A stretch of 64,000 nucleotides of DNA from JAILZP01 sp037444185 (lineage in GTDB: Bacteria; Bacillota; Desulfotomaculia; Desulfotomaculales; Desulfocucumaceae), in contig JBBIMW010000002.1 in assembly GCA_037444185.1 (NCBI GenBank), positions 1-64,000 on the forward strand. The letters are read 5' to 3'. The number at the start of each line of letters is the position of its first letter. Within the stretch, counting starts at the first letter, position 1. Of this stretch, positions 16,607-25,484 are shown piece by piece. The position numbers and the translations under genes were made by a program. Under the pieces are notes generated by a model. The model searched no databases. It was given only the letters and a program-made list of their open reading frames with translations, and was not told where the DNA came from.

Positions 16607-17299
16607 TTACAGGCAGAGTGAAATGAGCAGGGAGAGGGCCGCTCCCGCAACCATGCCGGCCCCGGCCGAAACCGGGTGTCTCCGGCAGGACTCCGGGATC
16701 AGTTCGGCCAGTATTGTATGCAGCAGCATTCCTGCTCCGGCGGCCAGGATAAAGGGCATTATTCCCGGCAGGGCCGCCATCCACAAACCGGCCAGCAATG
16801 TTCCCAGGGGCATCATCAGTCCGGCCCCGGTGGTGGCGGCCAGGGACGCCCAGGGCCTGAGGCCGTTCAATGCCAATACCCCGCCCAGGGCCATGCCCTC
16901 CGGGACATTGTGCAATCCTGCGGCTGCGGCCAGAAGCCCCCCCGCTCCCCCCCCCGCCTCCAGGCCGGCCCCCACCGCCATTCCCCCGGGGAGATTGTGC
17001 ATGGCCACCCCCAGGGCAAACAGCCAACATTTCCCGGGGCGCGGGAACAGTATTTTCCCAGCCCGGCCGAGGCCCATGCCGGATAAAAAACCGGCGCCGG
17101 CCTGTAGCCACGATCCGCCGGACACCGCTCCGGGCAGCAGGTTGAAAAAAACCAGTGTAAATCCTATGCCCGACGACAGTCCCAGCAAAGCCGGCACCGC
17201 CGCCGCCCCGGCCCTGCCGGAAATTGCGGCCAGCAGGCCGCCCAGCCCCGTGGACAGCCCCGATGCGAAAGCTACAACCAGATCCTGATCCGTCATCAT
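16607..17299 (-). CDS. ZIP family divalent metal transporter
   Basis: A 230-residue membrane protein with about eight helices. It carries the two ZIP metal motifs HNLPGGMAVG and HNVPEGMALG, in helices corresponding to TM4 and TM5. It probably imports zinc or another divalent cation; direction and specificity are not shown by sequence. It is convergent with the ger operon. A perfect palindrome CCGGATATATCCGG lies just beyond its stop, in the 88-base gap to the ger operon. Confidence 0.88.
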   Translation of the reverse strand: MMTDQDLVVAFASGLSTGLGGLLAAISGRAGAAAVPALLGLSSGIGFTLVFFNLLPGAVSGGSWLQAGAGFLSGMGLGRAGKILFPRPGKCWLFALGVAMHNLPGGMAVGAGLEAGGGAGGLLAAAAGLHNVPEGMALGGVLALNGLRPWASLAATTGAGLMMPLGTLLAGLWMAALPGIMPFILAAGAGMLLHTILAELIPESCRRHPVSAGAGMVAGAALSLLISLCL

Positions 17300-17370
17300 C
17301 GGCCCACCTTTCTCAATATTTTATTTTTCCCCCATCTTCCCCTATTCATTTGCATCCTGAGTGTTTATCG

Positions 17371-17444
17371 CAGAACAAATTCGCCCTTCGGGCGACTGGA
17401 ATCCAGGGGACAGGAGGCGGAATACAGAATAAGAATACAGAATA
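17371..17444 (+). repeat. Dispersed intergenic repeat, divergent hairpin-end copy
   Basis: Hairpin TCGCCC-TTC-GGGCGA (17381-17395), then CTGGAATCCAGGGGACAGGA, GCGGAATACAGAATAAG and a partly repeated AATACAGAATAA. It shows the same order as the other copies but is the most diverged. Confidence 0.55.
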
Positions 17445-17448
17445 AAAT

Positions 17449-17475
17449 GTAGCCAGGACCAATGGTCCTGGCTAC
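17449..17475 (-). terminator. Perfect 12-bp hairpin behind the HEPN gene
   Basis: GTAGCCAGGACC (17449-17460) pairs with GGTCCTGGCTAC (17464-17475) around AAT. Reading on the minus strand it is followed by ATTTTATT. It lies 34 bases past the HEPN gene stop. The T-tract is weak, so termination is likely but not certain. Confidence 0.6.
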
Positions 17476-17508
17476 AAGACACGCCAAATTGAAATCGGCA
17501 AAAAATTT

Positions 17509-17984
17509 CTATTCCACGATATGACCAAGCGTTTCAAGGAAAGTTTCCATGCTTTCCTTCAATTGTTTCAGGGTGAATTCCATATTGTTGATCAGTTCTT
17601 CCATCTTGGCCCACTCCAGGTCGTATCCGTAAAGATTGCGGAAGCGATATCTGAAGCTAAGATACTGCTGAAGTCGGGAAGCCAATTCGGGGCCGATGAC
17701 CGCCGGTCTTATAACCGGTATGTCCAGGGTCATTTGCCCCAGAATTTCCCTGTGCCAGCCTTGGTTTCCAGGCATGGCGCGGTCAATTTCCCTGGCTATG
17801 TTGATAAACATTTTCTCAACACCGGAATAAAAATCGTGCAGAATAGAAGCGCACGCCCTTACCCGCAGGCTGCGGCTTTAAATTCACGCGTTTTGGCTGC
17901 TGTTTTCAGCTCTGCCAGCAGTTTTTCCAGGTTCACAAGTTCCTTCCGCAGACGGACTTCCAGCAGGATCAGGTTCGGGGTCAC
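17509..17984 (-). pseudogene. HEPN (HepT-like) toxin gene broken by a one-base frameshift
   Basis: The upstream part reads from a GTG at 17982-17984 that overlaps the antitoxin stop (GTGA): a helical N-terminus of about 40 residues ending TREFKAA before a TAA at 17859-17861. A different frame then continues SLRVRACASILHDFYSGVEK and MFINIAREID to the stop at 17509, including the HEPN-like RYRFRNLYGYDLEWAKM with an R-x4-6-Y catalytic-type motif. One extra base near 17866-17876 would join the two into a single protein of about 158 residues, the normal HepT-like length. Either the toxin is inactivated or the assembly has a one-base error. Confidence 0.7.
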
Positions 17985-18346
17985 AATTCCATCTCTCCTT
18001 TGAGGATGAAATTTTTAAGTTCCGGATCTGTCTTTTCCAGCTCCATCAGGTCAAGATCAAAGGGCGTCAGAATGTCCACCACCTCGGAATGCATTTCCCA
18101 GAAATTGACCTTGGGATTTAAGCCTGAAACGGCAATATCTATATCGGAGTGCTCCATGAACCCGTCCTCCCGGAGCAGTGATCCGAATAGAATCACTTTG
18201 CAGCCGTAATTTTTTTTCAGGTGGAGGGCCGCCCGTCTGGCCTGGTCCATGGCCCGGCTGTAACGCCGGGACTGTTGCCGTTCTTTTTGCTTTCGAAATT
18301 CCCGCCAACCGGACCGATATTTAGATAGCTGTTCAGGGGTAAGCAT
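17981..18346 (-). CDS. MNT-type nucleotidyltransferase antitoxin
   Basis: A 121-residue protein with the minimal nucleotidyltransferase motif GSLLREDG...HSDIDIAV. In MNT/HEPN pairs this partner AMPylates and silences the HEPN RNase. The ATG at 18344-18346 has GGGAAG upstream; an ATG 12 codons earlier (18380-18382) lacks a ribosome site. The active site Gly-Ser and both Asp are intact, while the adjoining toxin is frameshifted. Confidence 0.82.
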   Translation of the reverse strand: MLTPEQLSKYRSGWREFRKQKERQQSRRYSRAMDQARRAALHLKKNYGCKVILFGSLLREDGFMEHSDIDIAVSGLNPKVNFWEMHSEVVDILTPFDLDLMELEKTDPELKNFILKGEMEL

Positions 18347-18416
18347 ATTATCGCACTTCCCTGTTTTGTATCCTGTTTTCATTATGTCATAGCGATGAGG
18401 GCGACTTGTGCTGTTC

Positions 18417-19712
18417 TTATGGTTTCAAAGTTTTTTCAAAGGCTTTGCCGGCGGCTTCGACGGTCCTTTCGATCATCTCCTCTGTGTGGGCTAAAGAGAT
18501 GAAGGCCGCCTCGAATTGTGAGGGGGCCAGGTAAATTCCCTGCTCCAGCATGGACTTGAAAAACGCCGCGTATTTTCCGATGTCGGCAGTGCAGGCGGTT
18601 TTGAAGTCGGACACCTCCCCCCCGGTGAAAAAACTGCACAGCATCGACCCCACCCTGTTGAGGCAGGCCTCTGCCCCGGCTTTTTCCGCCGCTTGGATCA
18701 GCCCATCGGCCAGGTGCCTGGATTTGTTTTCCAATTCATCGTATGCCCCCGGGCGGCCCAGTACCTTCAGCGCGGCTATCCCGGCGCTCACCGCCAGGGG
18801 GTTGCCCGAAAGGGTGCCGGCCTGATACACCGGCCCCGACGGTGAAACCAGGGACATGATTTCTTTTCTTCCTCCATATGCCCCCACCGGCATGCCGCCC
18901 CCTATTATTTTGCCCAGGCAGGTCAGGTCCGGCATCACGTCGTACAACTCCTGGGCCCCTCCGTAGGACAGCCTAAACCCGGTGATGACTTCGTCAAATA
19001 TCAAAAGGGCTCCGTACTTCTCCGTGATGCTCCTCAGTCCCTGGAGAAATGCCGGCCGGGGAGGCACCACCCCCATGTTGCCGGGGACGGGCTCCACGAT
19101 GACGGCGGCTATTTCATCGCCGGCGGAATTGAATATATCTTTTATCCCGTCAATATCGTTAAAATCCGCATTTATGGTGTGGGCCGCAGTTTCGGGGGGG
19201 ACTCCCGGGCTGGTGGGCACGCCGTGGGTGAGGGCGCCGGAACCGGCTTTGATCAGGAAGGTGTCGGCGTGCCCGTGATAACAGCCTTCGAATTTTACTA
19301 TTTTGCTCCTCCCGGTGTAGGCCCTGGCCAGCCTGACGGCGCTCATGGCGGCCTCGGTGCCCGAGTTCACCAGGCGCACCATTTCCACCGACGGCACGGC
19401 CTCCACTATCATGGCGGCCAGAAGTGTTTCCCTTTCCGTGGGCGCCCCGAAGCTGGCGCCCACCTCCTCCAGACACCCCCGCAGGGCCTCCGTCACCTCC
19501 GGGTGCAGGTGGCCCAACACCAGGGGGCCCCAGGAACCGACGTAGTCTATATATTGGTTTCCGTCCGCATCGGTTATCACCGCCCCCCGCCCCCTTTGGA
19601 TGAAAACCGGGTGAAGGCCCACGGACCTGAAGGCCCTGACCGGGCTGTTCACTCCGCCGGGGATGTATTTCTGCGCTTCGGAGAAAAGTCTTATGGAGTT
19701 GACGTTTTTCAT
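18417..19712 (-). CDS. hemL: Glutamate-1-semialdehyde 2,1-aminomutase
   Basis: HemL converts glutamate-1-semialdehyde to 5-aminolevulinate with PLP. 431 residues, the usual length. Signatures: GGVNSPVRAF at the N-terminus, the NSGTEAAMSA phosphate site, FDEVITGFR, and the PLP lysine in CLGKIIGGGMP. Last gene of the haem operon, 35 bases after ahbB. Confidence 0.97.
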   Translation of the reverse strand: MKNVNSIRLFSEAQKYIPGGVNSPVRAFRSVGLHPVFIQRGRGAVITDADGNQYIDYVGSWGPLVLGHLHPEVTEALRGCLEEVGASFGAPTERETLLAAMIVEAVPSVEMVRLVNSGTEAAMSAVRLARAYTGRSKIVKFEGCYHGHADTFLIKAGSGALTHGVPTSPGVPPETAAHTINADFNDIDGIKDIFNSAGDEIAAVIVEPVPGNMGVVPPRPAFLQGLRSITEKYGALLIFDEVITGFRLSYGGAQELYDVMPDLTCLGKIIGGGMPVGAYGGRKEIMSLVSPSGPVYQAGTLSGNPLAVSAGIAALKVLGRPGAYDELENKSRHLADGLIQAAEKAGAEACLNRVGSMLCSFFTGGEVSDFKTACTADIGKYAAFFKSMLEQGIYLAPSQFEAAFISLAHTEEMIERTVEAAGKAFEKTLKP

Positions 19713-19747
19713 TTTTTAATGCACCTCACAGTATCCCCATTGGCTGC

Positions 19748-20215
19748 TCATAAAAAATACTTCATGCTGGATTTCTTGAGCTCCGCCATGCTGAACAGCA
19801 CCAGATAATCCTCTATTCCCGACGCCTTGGACATGGCTTCGGCCACGGCGCGGCATTCCTCTTCGGTGCGCCCGTGCACCATGGTGAACAGGTTGTACTG
19901 CCACTCCCCGCAGATCTCCCTTTGATAACAGTGGCTGACTTCGGAGAATCCCGAAAGGATGAGACCCGCTTCCTCAACCGTGTCTTCCCGCGCCTTCCAC
20001 ACCACCATGGCGTTGGCGGTGAACCCCAGGTCCTGGTGCCTTACCGCAGCCCCGAATCTCCTGATCAGCCCCCGGTCCGCCATGTCCCGGATGGCGTTTA
20101 AAAGCTCCTTCTCCGTTATTCCCAGCTTTTCCGCCACCAGGGAGTAAGGCCGGCTCACCAGGGGAAGCCCTTCCTGCAGGGCCCTGACAATCTCCATTTC
20201 AGTTTTACTGATCAT
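19748..20215 (-). CDS. ahbB: Siroheme decarboxylase subunit AhbB
   Basis: AhbB pairs with AhbA to remove the C12 and C18 acetate carboxyls of siroheme, giving 12,18-didecarboxysiroheme. 155 residues with an Lrp/AsnC-like helix-turn-helix (ITEKELLNAIRDMADRGLIRRFG) and the catalytic-type stretch QREICGEWQYNLFTMVHGRT. It overlaps ahbA by 11 bases, in line with their joint function. Homologues in denitrifiers (NirD/L/G/H) act on the haem d1 route; the neighbourhood here favours the haem b role. Confidence 0.92.
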   Translation of the reverse strand: MISKTEMEIVRALQEGLPLVSRPYSLVAEKLGITEKELLNAIRDMADRGLIRRFGAAVRHQDLGFTANAMVVWKAREDTVEEAGLILSGFSEVSHCYQREICGEWQYNLFTMVHGRTEEECRAVAEAMSKASGIEDYLVLFSMAELKKSSMKYFL

Positions 20216-20672
20216 CCCGGCCCTCCATAAGATGGAAATTTACTTTAATTTTAAATGTTTTCACCGCCGGCAGGCTGATCATCTCACTGATTCCGGAACG
20301 GGCTTTGATCTCCTCCATTATTCTGCCCAGCTCCTTTTTGTCCGGCGCCAGCAGGGTAAACCACATGTTGTACCGGTGGTTTCTCAGATAGTTGTGTGTC
20401 ACCCCGGAGTAGCCGTTGACAATTTCCGCCACCGGCTCCACCATCTCCGGGGGCACCTGCATGGCGCAGAGGGTGCCGGTGTATCCCAGTCCGCGGGAGT
20501 CGAAGATGCTCCCCAGTCTCCTGATGGTGCCGTTTTCTGTTAATTTTTCCAGTCTTTTTATTATCTCCCCCGCCGAGGTTCCCAGCATTCCGGCCAGTTC
20601 CGCATACGGCTCCGCCGTCAGCGGAAAGTGCGACTGAATAATATTCAACAGATCTCTGTCAAGTTTGTCCAT
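20205..20672 (-). CDS. ahbA: Siroheme decarboxylase subunit AhbA
   Basis: Partner of AhbB, 155 residues, with the same Lrp-like fold (GTSAGEIIKRLEKLTENGTI) and the pattern HNYLRNHRYNMWFTLLAPD. It lies 38 bases downstream of ahbD and overlaps ahbB. Confidence 0.92.
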   Translation of the reverse strand: MDKLDRDLLNIIQSHFPLTAEPYAELAGMLGTSAGEIIKRLEKLTENGTIRRLGSIFDSRGLGYTGTLCAMQVPPEMVEPVAEIVNGYSGVTHNYLRNHRYNMWFTLLAPDKKELGRIMEEIKARSGISEMISLPAVKTFKIKVNFHLMEGRDDQ

Positions 20673-20710
20673 CTCTTTCCCCCCGGTCCCGAAACCTCAA
20701 TCCCCAATCC

Positions 20711-21712
20711 CTAATCCCCGTGCTTCCCCAGTCCTTTCCTGTAAAGACACCAGGGTTCCTCGGCCATGTAGTCTCCGTGGTAAAACAGCGCCCTGGCCCT
20801 GCAGCCGCCGCAAATTTTCCTGTAACGGCATATGCCGCAGCCACCGCCGTACTCCATGCCGCGCAGTCTGTTGAAAACCGGATTGTGCCGCCAAATTTCC
20901 GGGAAGGGCTTCTCCCTGACATTTCCCGCCGTCAGATCCATATAGGCGCAGGGCTGCACATTCCCCACCGGGCTTATGATACAGTAAGCCGTGCCTGCCA
21001 GGCAGCCCCGGCTGAACCGCGTGGCGACACCCATCTGCCTGGCGATCCTCATGAACTGTGGCGCGCAGGTGGGCTTTAATTCTATATCCACCTGCTTTTG
21101 CTTTTCCATGATCCTTCCCAGCAGACTTTCGTATTTCTCTTCCCGCAGGGATTCCTCCTCTATGCCGGCCCCCCGCCCCGCGGGCACCAGGAAGAATACA
21201 TGGTGCGCCACCGCCCCGGACTTTACGGCAAAATCTGTGATCTCTTCGATTTCTCCATAATTCCAGTCCATCACAGTGGTGTGCACCTGAAAGGGCAGCC
21301 CGGTCTCCCGGCAGGCCGCCATGCCGCCGACGGCCTTTTCCCAGGCCCCGGCGCATCCCCTGAAGCGGTCATGCTTGGAGGGGTCCCTGCTGTCCAGGCT
21401 GATGCCCACGGCCGCCGCCCCGGAGCTTTTAAGTCCGGCCGCCTCCCTCTTGCCGATGAGGGTGCCGTTGGTGCCGAAAACCGGCCTCAGCCCCCTTTTG
21501 GCGGCGTGGGCCGTCAGTATGTGGATGTCCTCCCTCATCAGGGGCTCCCCGCCGCTGAAAATCATTATTTTAAAACCGGCCCCGGCTATGCCGTCAATCA
21601 GTTTTAATCCTTCTTCCGTGCTCAGCTCCTCCTCCGCCCTGGCCCCGGCGTCCCGGTAGCAGTGCAGGCAGGAAAGGTTGCAGGCGTTGGTGGTGTTCCA
21701 GGACACGATCAA
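20711..21712 (-). CDS. ahbD: Radical SAM protein AhbD-like (haem b synthase; NirJ2 type)
   Basis: A 333-residue radical SAM enzyme. It has CNLSCLHC for the SAM cluster near residue 12 and a C-terminal cysteine cluster CGICRYRKICGGCRARA for an auxiliary Fe-S cluster. AhbD oxidatively decarboxylates two propionates of Fe-coproporphyrin III to the vinyl groups of haem b. Assignment as AhbD rather than AhbC rests on the short N-terminus (MIVSWNTTNACN), length, and the second radical SAM gene in the operon looking like AhbC. TTG start with GGAG ten bases before it. Confidence 0.82.
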   Translation of the reverse strand: MIVSWNTTNACNLSCLHCYRDAGARAEEELSTEEGLKLIDGIAGAGFKIMIFSGGEPLMREDIHILTAHAAKRGLRPVFGTNGTLIGKREAAGLKSSGAAAVGISLDSRDPSKHDRFRGCAGAWEKAVGGMAACRETGLPFQVHTTVMDWNYGEIEEITDFAVKSGAVAHHVFFLVPAGRGAGIEEESLREEKYESLLGRIMEKQKQVDIELKPTCAPQFMRIARQMGVATRFSRGCLAGTAYCIISPVGNVQPCAYMDLTAGNVREKPFPEIWRHNPVFNRLRGMEYGGGCGICRYRKICGGCRARALFYHGDYMAEEPWCLYRKGLGKHGD

Positions 21713-21719
21713 TTGCTTT

Positions 21720-22694
21720 TCACTCCTTCAGCCATCGCGCTACTTCCAGGGCGTGGTAGGTGATGATTATATCCGCCCCGGCCCTTTTTATGCCGGTGAG
21801 GGTTTCCATGATCACCCTCCGCTCGTCTATCCAGCCCCTTTGGGCCGCGGCCTTGACCATGGCGTACTCCCCGCTGACGTTGTACACGGCCAGGGGGTGG
21901 TCAAAATTTTCTTTGATTAACTTTACAATATCCAGGTATGCCAGGGCGGGCTTAACCATGATGACGTCGGCCCCCTCGTCAATGTCCATGGCCGCCTCCC
22001 TCAATGCCTCCACGGCATTTGGGGGATCCATCTGGTAACCCTTGCGGTCCCCGGACCGGGGGACTGATTCCGCCGCCTCCCGGAAGGGGCCGTAATAGGC
22101 CGATGCGTATTTCACCGAGTAGGACAGTACGGGTATGTCCTGATACCCCTCCCGGTCCAGCCTGTCCCTGATGGCGGCCACCCGGCCGTCCATCATGTCG
22201 CTGGGGGCCACCATGTCGGCCCCGGCTTTGGCGTGGGACAAAGCCGTCAGGGCCAGCAGCTCCAGGGTGGGGTCGTTTTTCACGCCATCCCCGCCCACAA
22301 CCCCGCAGTGGCCGTGGCTGGTATATTCGCACAGGCAGACATCGGTGATTACCAGCAGTCCGGGAAAGTTGTCCTTGATGGACCGGACGGCCTGCTGAAC
22401 CACGCCTTCGTCGTCGTAAGCCCCGGATCCGGCGGCGTCCTTGCTTTCAGGGATCCCGAACACCAGCACCGCCGGTATGTTCAATTCCGCCGCCTTTTCC
22501 ACTTCCTCCGGCAGCAGGTCCGCCGACAGGTTGAAAACCCCAGGCATGGACTCCACTGGTTTTCTCACGCCTTTGCCCGCCGCCGCGAATACCGGGTAGA
22601 CCAGACTGTCCGCCGAAAGGCGGGTTTCCCTGACCATGCGCCTCAGATTTTCATTTTTCCTGAGCCGCCTGGGACGGTATTGCGGAAATCGCAC
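21720..22694 (-). CDS. hemB: Porphobilinogen synthase (5-aminolevulinate dehydratase)
   Basis: HemB condenses two 5-aminolevulinates to porphobilinogen. 324 residues, standard length. The metal-site region CLCEYTSHGHCG has the cysteines of the zinc-dependent type; the Schiff-base lysines are in SYSVKYAS and VKPALAYLD. GTG start after GGGGGGATTAAA. It sits between the two radical SAM genes. Confidence 0.97.
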   Translation of the reverse strand: MRFPQYRPRRLRKNENLRRMVRETRLSADSLVYPVFAAAGKGVRKPVESMPGVFNLSADLLPEEVEKAAELNIPAVLVFGIPESKDAAGSGAYDDEGVVQQAVRSIKDNFPGLLVITDVCLCEYTSHGHCGVVGGDGVKNDPTLELLALTALSHAKAGADMVAPSDMMDGRVAAIRDRLDREGYQDIPVLSYSVKYASAYYGPFREAAESVPRSGDRKGYQMDPPNAVEALREAAMDIDEGADVIMVKPALAYLDIVKLIKENFDHPLAVYNVSGEYAMVKAAAQRGWIDERRVIMETLTGIKRAGADIIITYHALEVARWLKE

Positions 22695-22734
22695 TTTAAT
22701 CCCCCCTGGAAAACATTATTTACAAAATATGGCT

Positions 22735-23904
22735 TCATGAAATCTCAACGTCGGTCAAATAGCACGCCGGGTCCTGGGCCCAGAAGTCCCCGTAGACGGC
22801 CTCGGCCCTGGCCCTGAAATTGCCGTTGCAAATTCTGAACCAGCGGCACCGCCCGCACCTGCCCCCGATGATCCCGGATCTATTCTTCAGCCCGGCCATG
22901 ATGGGGTGGGACAGGTCGCTCCAGATGTCTTTGAAATTTCTGTCCCTGACGTTGCCCAGGGTGTGGTTCCCGGTGAACTGGTCCGGGTGAACGCCGCCGG
23001 CCCAGTCCACAGCCCCGATGGCTATGCCGGACCGGTTGCCGCCGTTTTTTTCCAGTAGCCGGTACACTTCCTCCGCCCGGGACCGGTTTTCCCGCAAAAG
23101 CTTCAGGTAGATATACACTGCGTCGCAGTGATTGTCCACCGTCAGCACCTCCACCGGCCTGCCCTTTTTGAAGAGCCTTCCCGTCCGGTCCATGATCAGT
23201 TCCAGCGCCTCCCTGGACTCCCGGTGGGTGATGTCCTCCTCAATCATTTCTCCGCCCCGGCCTGAATAGACCAGATGATAGAAACACACCCGGCTAATTC
23301 CCTCTTCCTCCACTAAATGGAAAATATTGTCCAGCTCATTATAATTGTGGCGGTTGATGGTAAACCGCAGGCCCGTTTTTTGTCCCGCCCAAATGCAGTT
23401 CCGTATGCCCTCCAGGGCTTCTTCAAAAGCTCCCCGCCGGCCCCTGAATAGGTCGTTTGTGTCTTTTGTGCCGTCCAGGCTTATGCCCACATAGCCCACT
23501 CCCAGGGCCCGGATTCTTTCCGCCGTGTCCCGGTCAATCAGTGTGCCGTTGGTGGATATGGTCGCCCGGATGCCCCTCTTCGCTGCGTATCCGGCCAGAT
23601 CGAAAAAGTCCCCCCGCACCAGGGGCTCCCCGCCGGAAAACAGCAGCACCGGCACCCGGAAACCGGCCAGTTGGTCGATAAATGCCATCCCTTCCGCAGT
23701 GTTCAGCTCGTCCGGGGCGGGGCCGCCGCCGGCCCCGGCGTAGCAGTGCCTGCATCCCAGGTTGCAGGCCCGGGTCACGTTCCACACCACCACCGGCCCC
23801 AGCCCGCCGGCGGCTCCGCAAATCTGTTCCCCCGCCCCGCTGCGGTACCTGAGGTGGTCTCCATAATTTTCCATGCTGTACAAAAGCCTGCTTATACTGA
23901 TCAT
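22735..23904 (-). CDS. ahbC: Radical SAM protein AhbC-like (12,18-didecarboxysiroheme deacetylase; NirJ1 type)
   Basis: A 389-residue radical SAM protein beginning MISISRLLYSMENYGDHLRY, the start typical of AhbC/NirJ1. The SAM cluster is CNLGCRHC (in WNVTRACNLGC) and a C-terminal cluster is CGRCRWFRICNGNFRAR. AhbC removes the acetate groups at C2 and C7 of didecarboxysiroheme to give Fe-coproporphyrin III. The ATG at 23902-23904 has AAGGTGGG seven bases upstream. Confidence 0.85.
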   Translation of the reverse strand: MISISRLLYSMENYGDHLRYRSGAGEQICGAAGGLGPVVVWNVTRACNLGCRHCYAGAGGGPAPDELNTAEGMAFIDQLAGFRVPVLLFSGGEPLVRGDFFDLAGYAAKRGIRATISTNGTLIDRDTAERIRALGVGYVGISLDGTKDTNDLFRGRRGAFEEALEGIRNCIWAGQKTGLRFTINRHNYNELDNIFHLVEEEGISRVCFYHLVYSGRGGEMIEEDITHRESREALELIMDRTGRLFKKGRPVEVLTVDNHCDAVYIYLKLLRENRSRAEEVYRLLEKNGGNRSGIAIGAVDWAGGVHPDQFTGNHTLGNVRDRNFKDIWSDLSHPIMAGLKNRSGIIGGRCGRCRWFRICNGNFRARAEAVYGDFWAQDPACYLTDVEIS

Positions 23905-23957
23905 TTCAGTTCCCACCTTAAAAACAGCTGGTTTTGTATTACCCGATCCTGCCGGAA

Positions 23958-25484
23958 TCAGATGTGGCGATTTGCGGCGATAGCCTCCACCAAGCCTTCG
24001 ATGGTGTACTCCTTCGCTTCCATGTGCACCGGCAGTCCCAGCCGCCGGGCGGTTTCCGCCGTCACCGGGCCGATGCAGGCCACTTTGACATTTTTCATCA
24101 GCCGGTGCAGGCCCTCTCCCATCATGTCGGTGAAGTTTTTCACCGTGGACGAACTGGTGAAGGTTACAATATGGATGGTTCCCTTGACCAGCATGGACCT
24201 TATTTCGTCCCTTCCGCCCCCGCCGGCGACGGTGCGGTAAGCTGCTATATCGTCAACCAGGGCCCCTTCCTTCTCCAGCAGTTCCGCCAGTTCCTTCCTG
24301 GCGATGTCGGCCCTGGGCAGCAGCACGTAGTCCCCCGGCCGGATCCTTCCTTTAAGCCCGGCGGCTATTTCTTCGGCCCTGTATTCCTGGGGAACGTATT
24401 CCGGCTTGATGCCGTATTCCTCCAGGCTGTGGCTGGTCTTCGGCCCGATGGCGCACACATTTATTCCCTTCAGTTCCCTGACGTCACGGCCGGATTTGAA
24501 CAGCCTGCCGAAAAAATACCTGACTCCGTTCACACTGGTGAAAACAATCCATCTGTATCGCGACACTCCGGCCACGGCCCGGTCCAGGGGGCCGAAGTCC
24601 AGGGGGTCGGCGATGCTGATGGTGGGAAATTCCAGCGCCTCGCCGCCCAGTTCCTCTATGGCCCGGCTGAGGTGGCTGGCCTGTTCCCGGGACCTTGTCA
24701 CCAGCACCCGGCAGCCGAACAGGGGCTTTTTCTCAAACCAGTTCAGCCTGTCTCTGAGGGCCACCACTTCACCCACCACGATCACCGACGGATTGGTGAA
24801 TCCTTCCCCGGCCGCCCTTCGGGCGATGTCTTCCAGGGTCCCGGTGAGGGTCTTTTGGCCGGTGGTGGTGCCCCACCGGATTACTGCGGCGGGGGTGCCG
24901 GGGGGCCTCCCGTGGCTGATCAGCCTCGAGGCGATGGACGGGAGGTTTCCCATGCCCATCAGGAACACCAGGGTGCCGGCTCCGGTGGAGATGCTTTTCC
25001 AGTCGATGTCCGATCCTTCCTTTTCCGGGTCCTCGTTTCCGGTGATGACGGCAAAGGTGGAGGCAAGTCCCCTGTGGGTAACCGGAATGCCGGCGTATGC
25101 CGGCACCGCCACCGCCGAGGTTATCCCCGGCACCACCTCGAAGGGTATTCCCGCCTGCTGCAGAGCTTCGGCCTCCTCGCCGCCCCGGCCGAAGACAAAG
25201 GGGTCCCCTCCCTTCAGCCTGGTCACCGTTTTGCCCTCCAGGGCCTTTTCCACCAGCAGGCGGTTGATTTCCTCCTGTTTCATGGTGTGCCTGTCAGGAC
25301 CCTTTCCCACGTATATCATTTCCGCCTCCGGGGCGGCGTGGTTCAGTATCTCCCTGCCGGCCAGCCGGTCGTATACAATCACCCCGGCCTTTTGGACGCA
25401 CTCCATCCCCTTCACTGTAATCAGCCCCGGGTCCCCCGGCCCGGCCCCCACCAGGTAGACCGCACCCTTACCAGACATGCGCAT
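23958..25484 (-). CDS. cobA-hemD: Fused uroporphyrinogen-III C-methyltransferase (CobA) and uroporphyrinogen-III synthase (HemD)
   Basis: About 509 residues. The N-terminal half (to about 245) is a SUMT: VYLVGAGPGDPGLITVKG, LKGGDPFVFGRGGEEAE and the VVPGITSAVAVPAYAGIPVTHRG region. The C-terminal half (about 255 on) is HemD: VLVTRSREQASHL, FTSVNGVRYFF, FTSSSTVKNF. The fusion closes the uroporphyrinogen III ring and immediately methylates it to precorrin-2, feeding siroheme, haem and cobalamin. It overlaps the end of hemC by about 17 bases. Confidence 0.95.
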   Translation of the reverse strand: MRMSGKGAVYLVGAGPGDPGLITVKGMECVQKAGVIVYDRLAGREILNHAAPEAEMIYVGKGPDRHTMKQEEINRLLVEKALEGKTVTRLKGGDPFVFGRGGEEAEALQQAGIPFEVVPGITSAVAVPAYAGIPVTHRGLASTFAVITGNEDPEKEGSDIDWKSISTGAGTLVFLMGMGNLPSIASRLISHGRPPGTPAAVIRWGTTTGQKTLTGTLEDIARRAAGEGFTNPSVIVVGEVVALRDRLNWFEKKPLFGCRVLVTRSREQASHLSRAIEELGGEALEFPTISIADPLDFGPLDRAVAGVSRYRWIVFTSVNGVRYFFGRLFKSGRDVRELKGINVCAIGPKTSHSLEEYGIKPEYVPQEYRAEEIAAGLKGRIRPGDYVLLPRADIARKELAELLEKEGALVDDIAAYRTVAGGGGRDEIRSMLVKGTIHIVTFTSSSTVKNFTDMMGEGLHRLMKNVKVACIGPVTAETARRLGLPVHMEAKEYTIEGLVEAIAANRHI

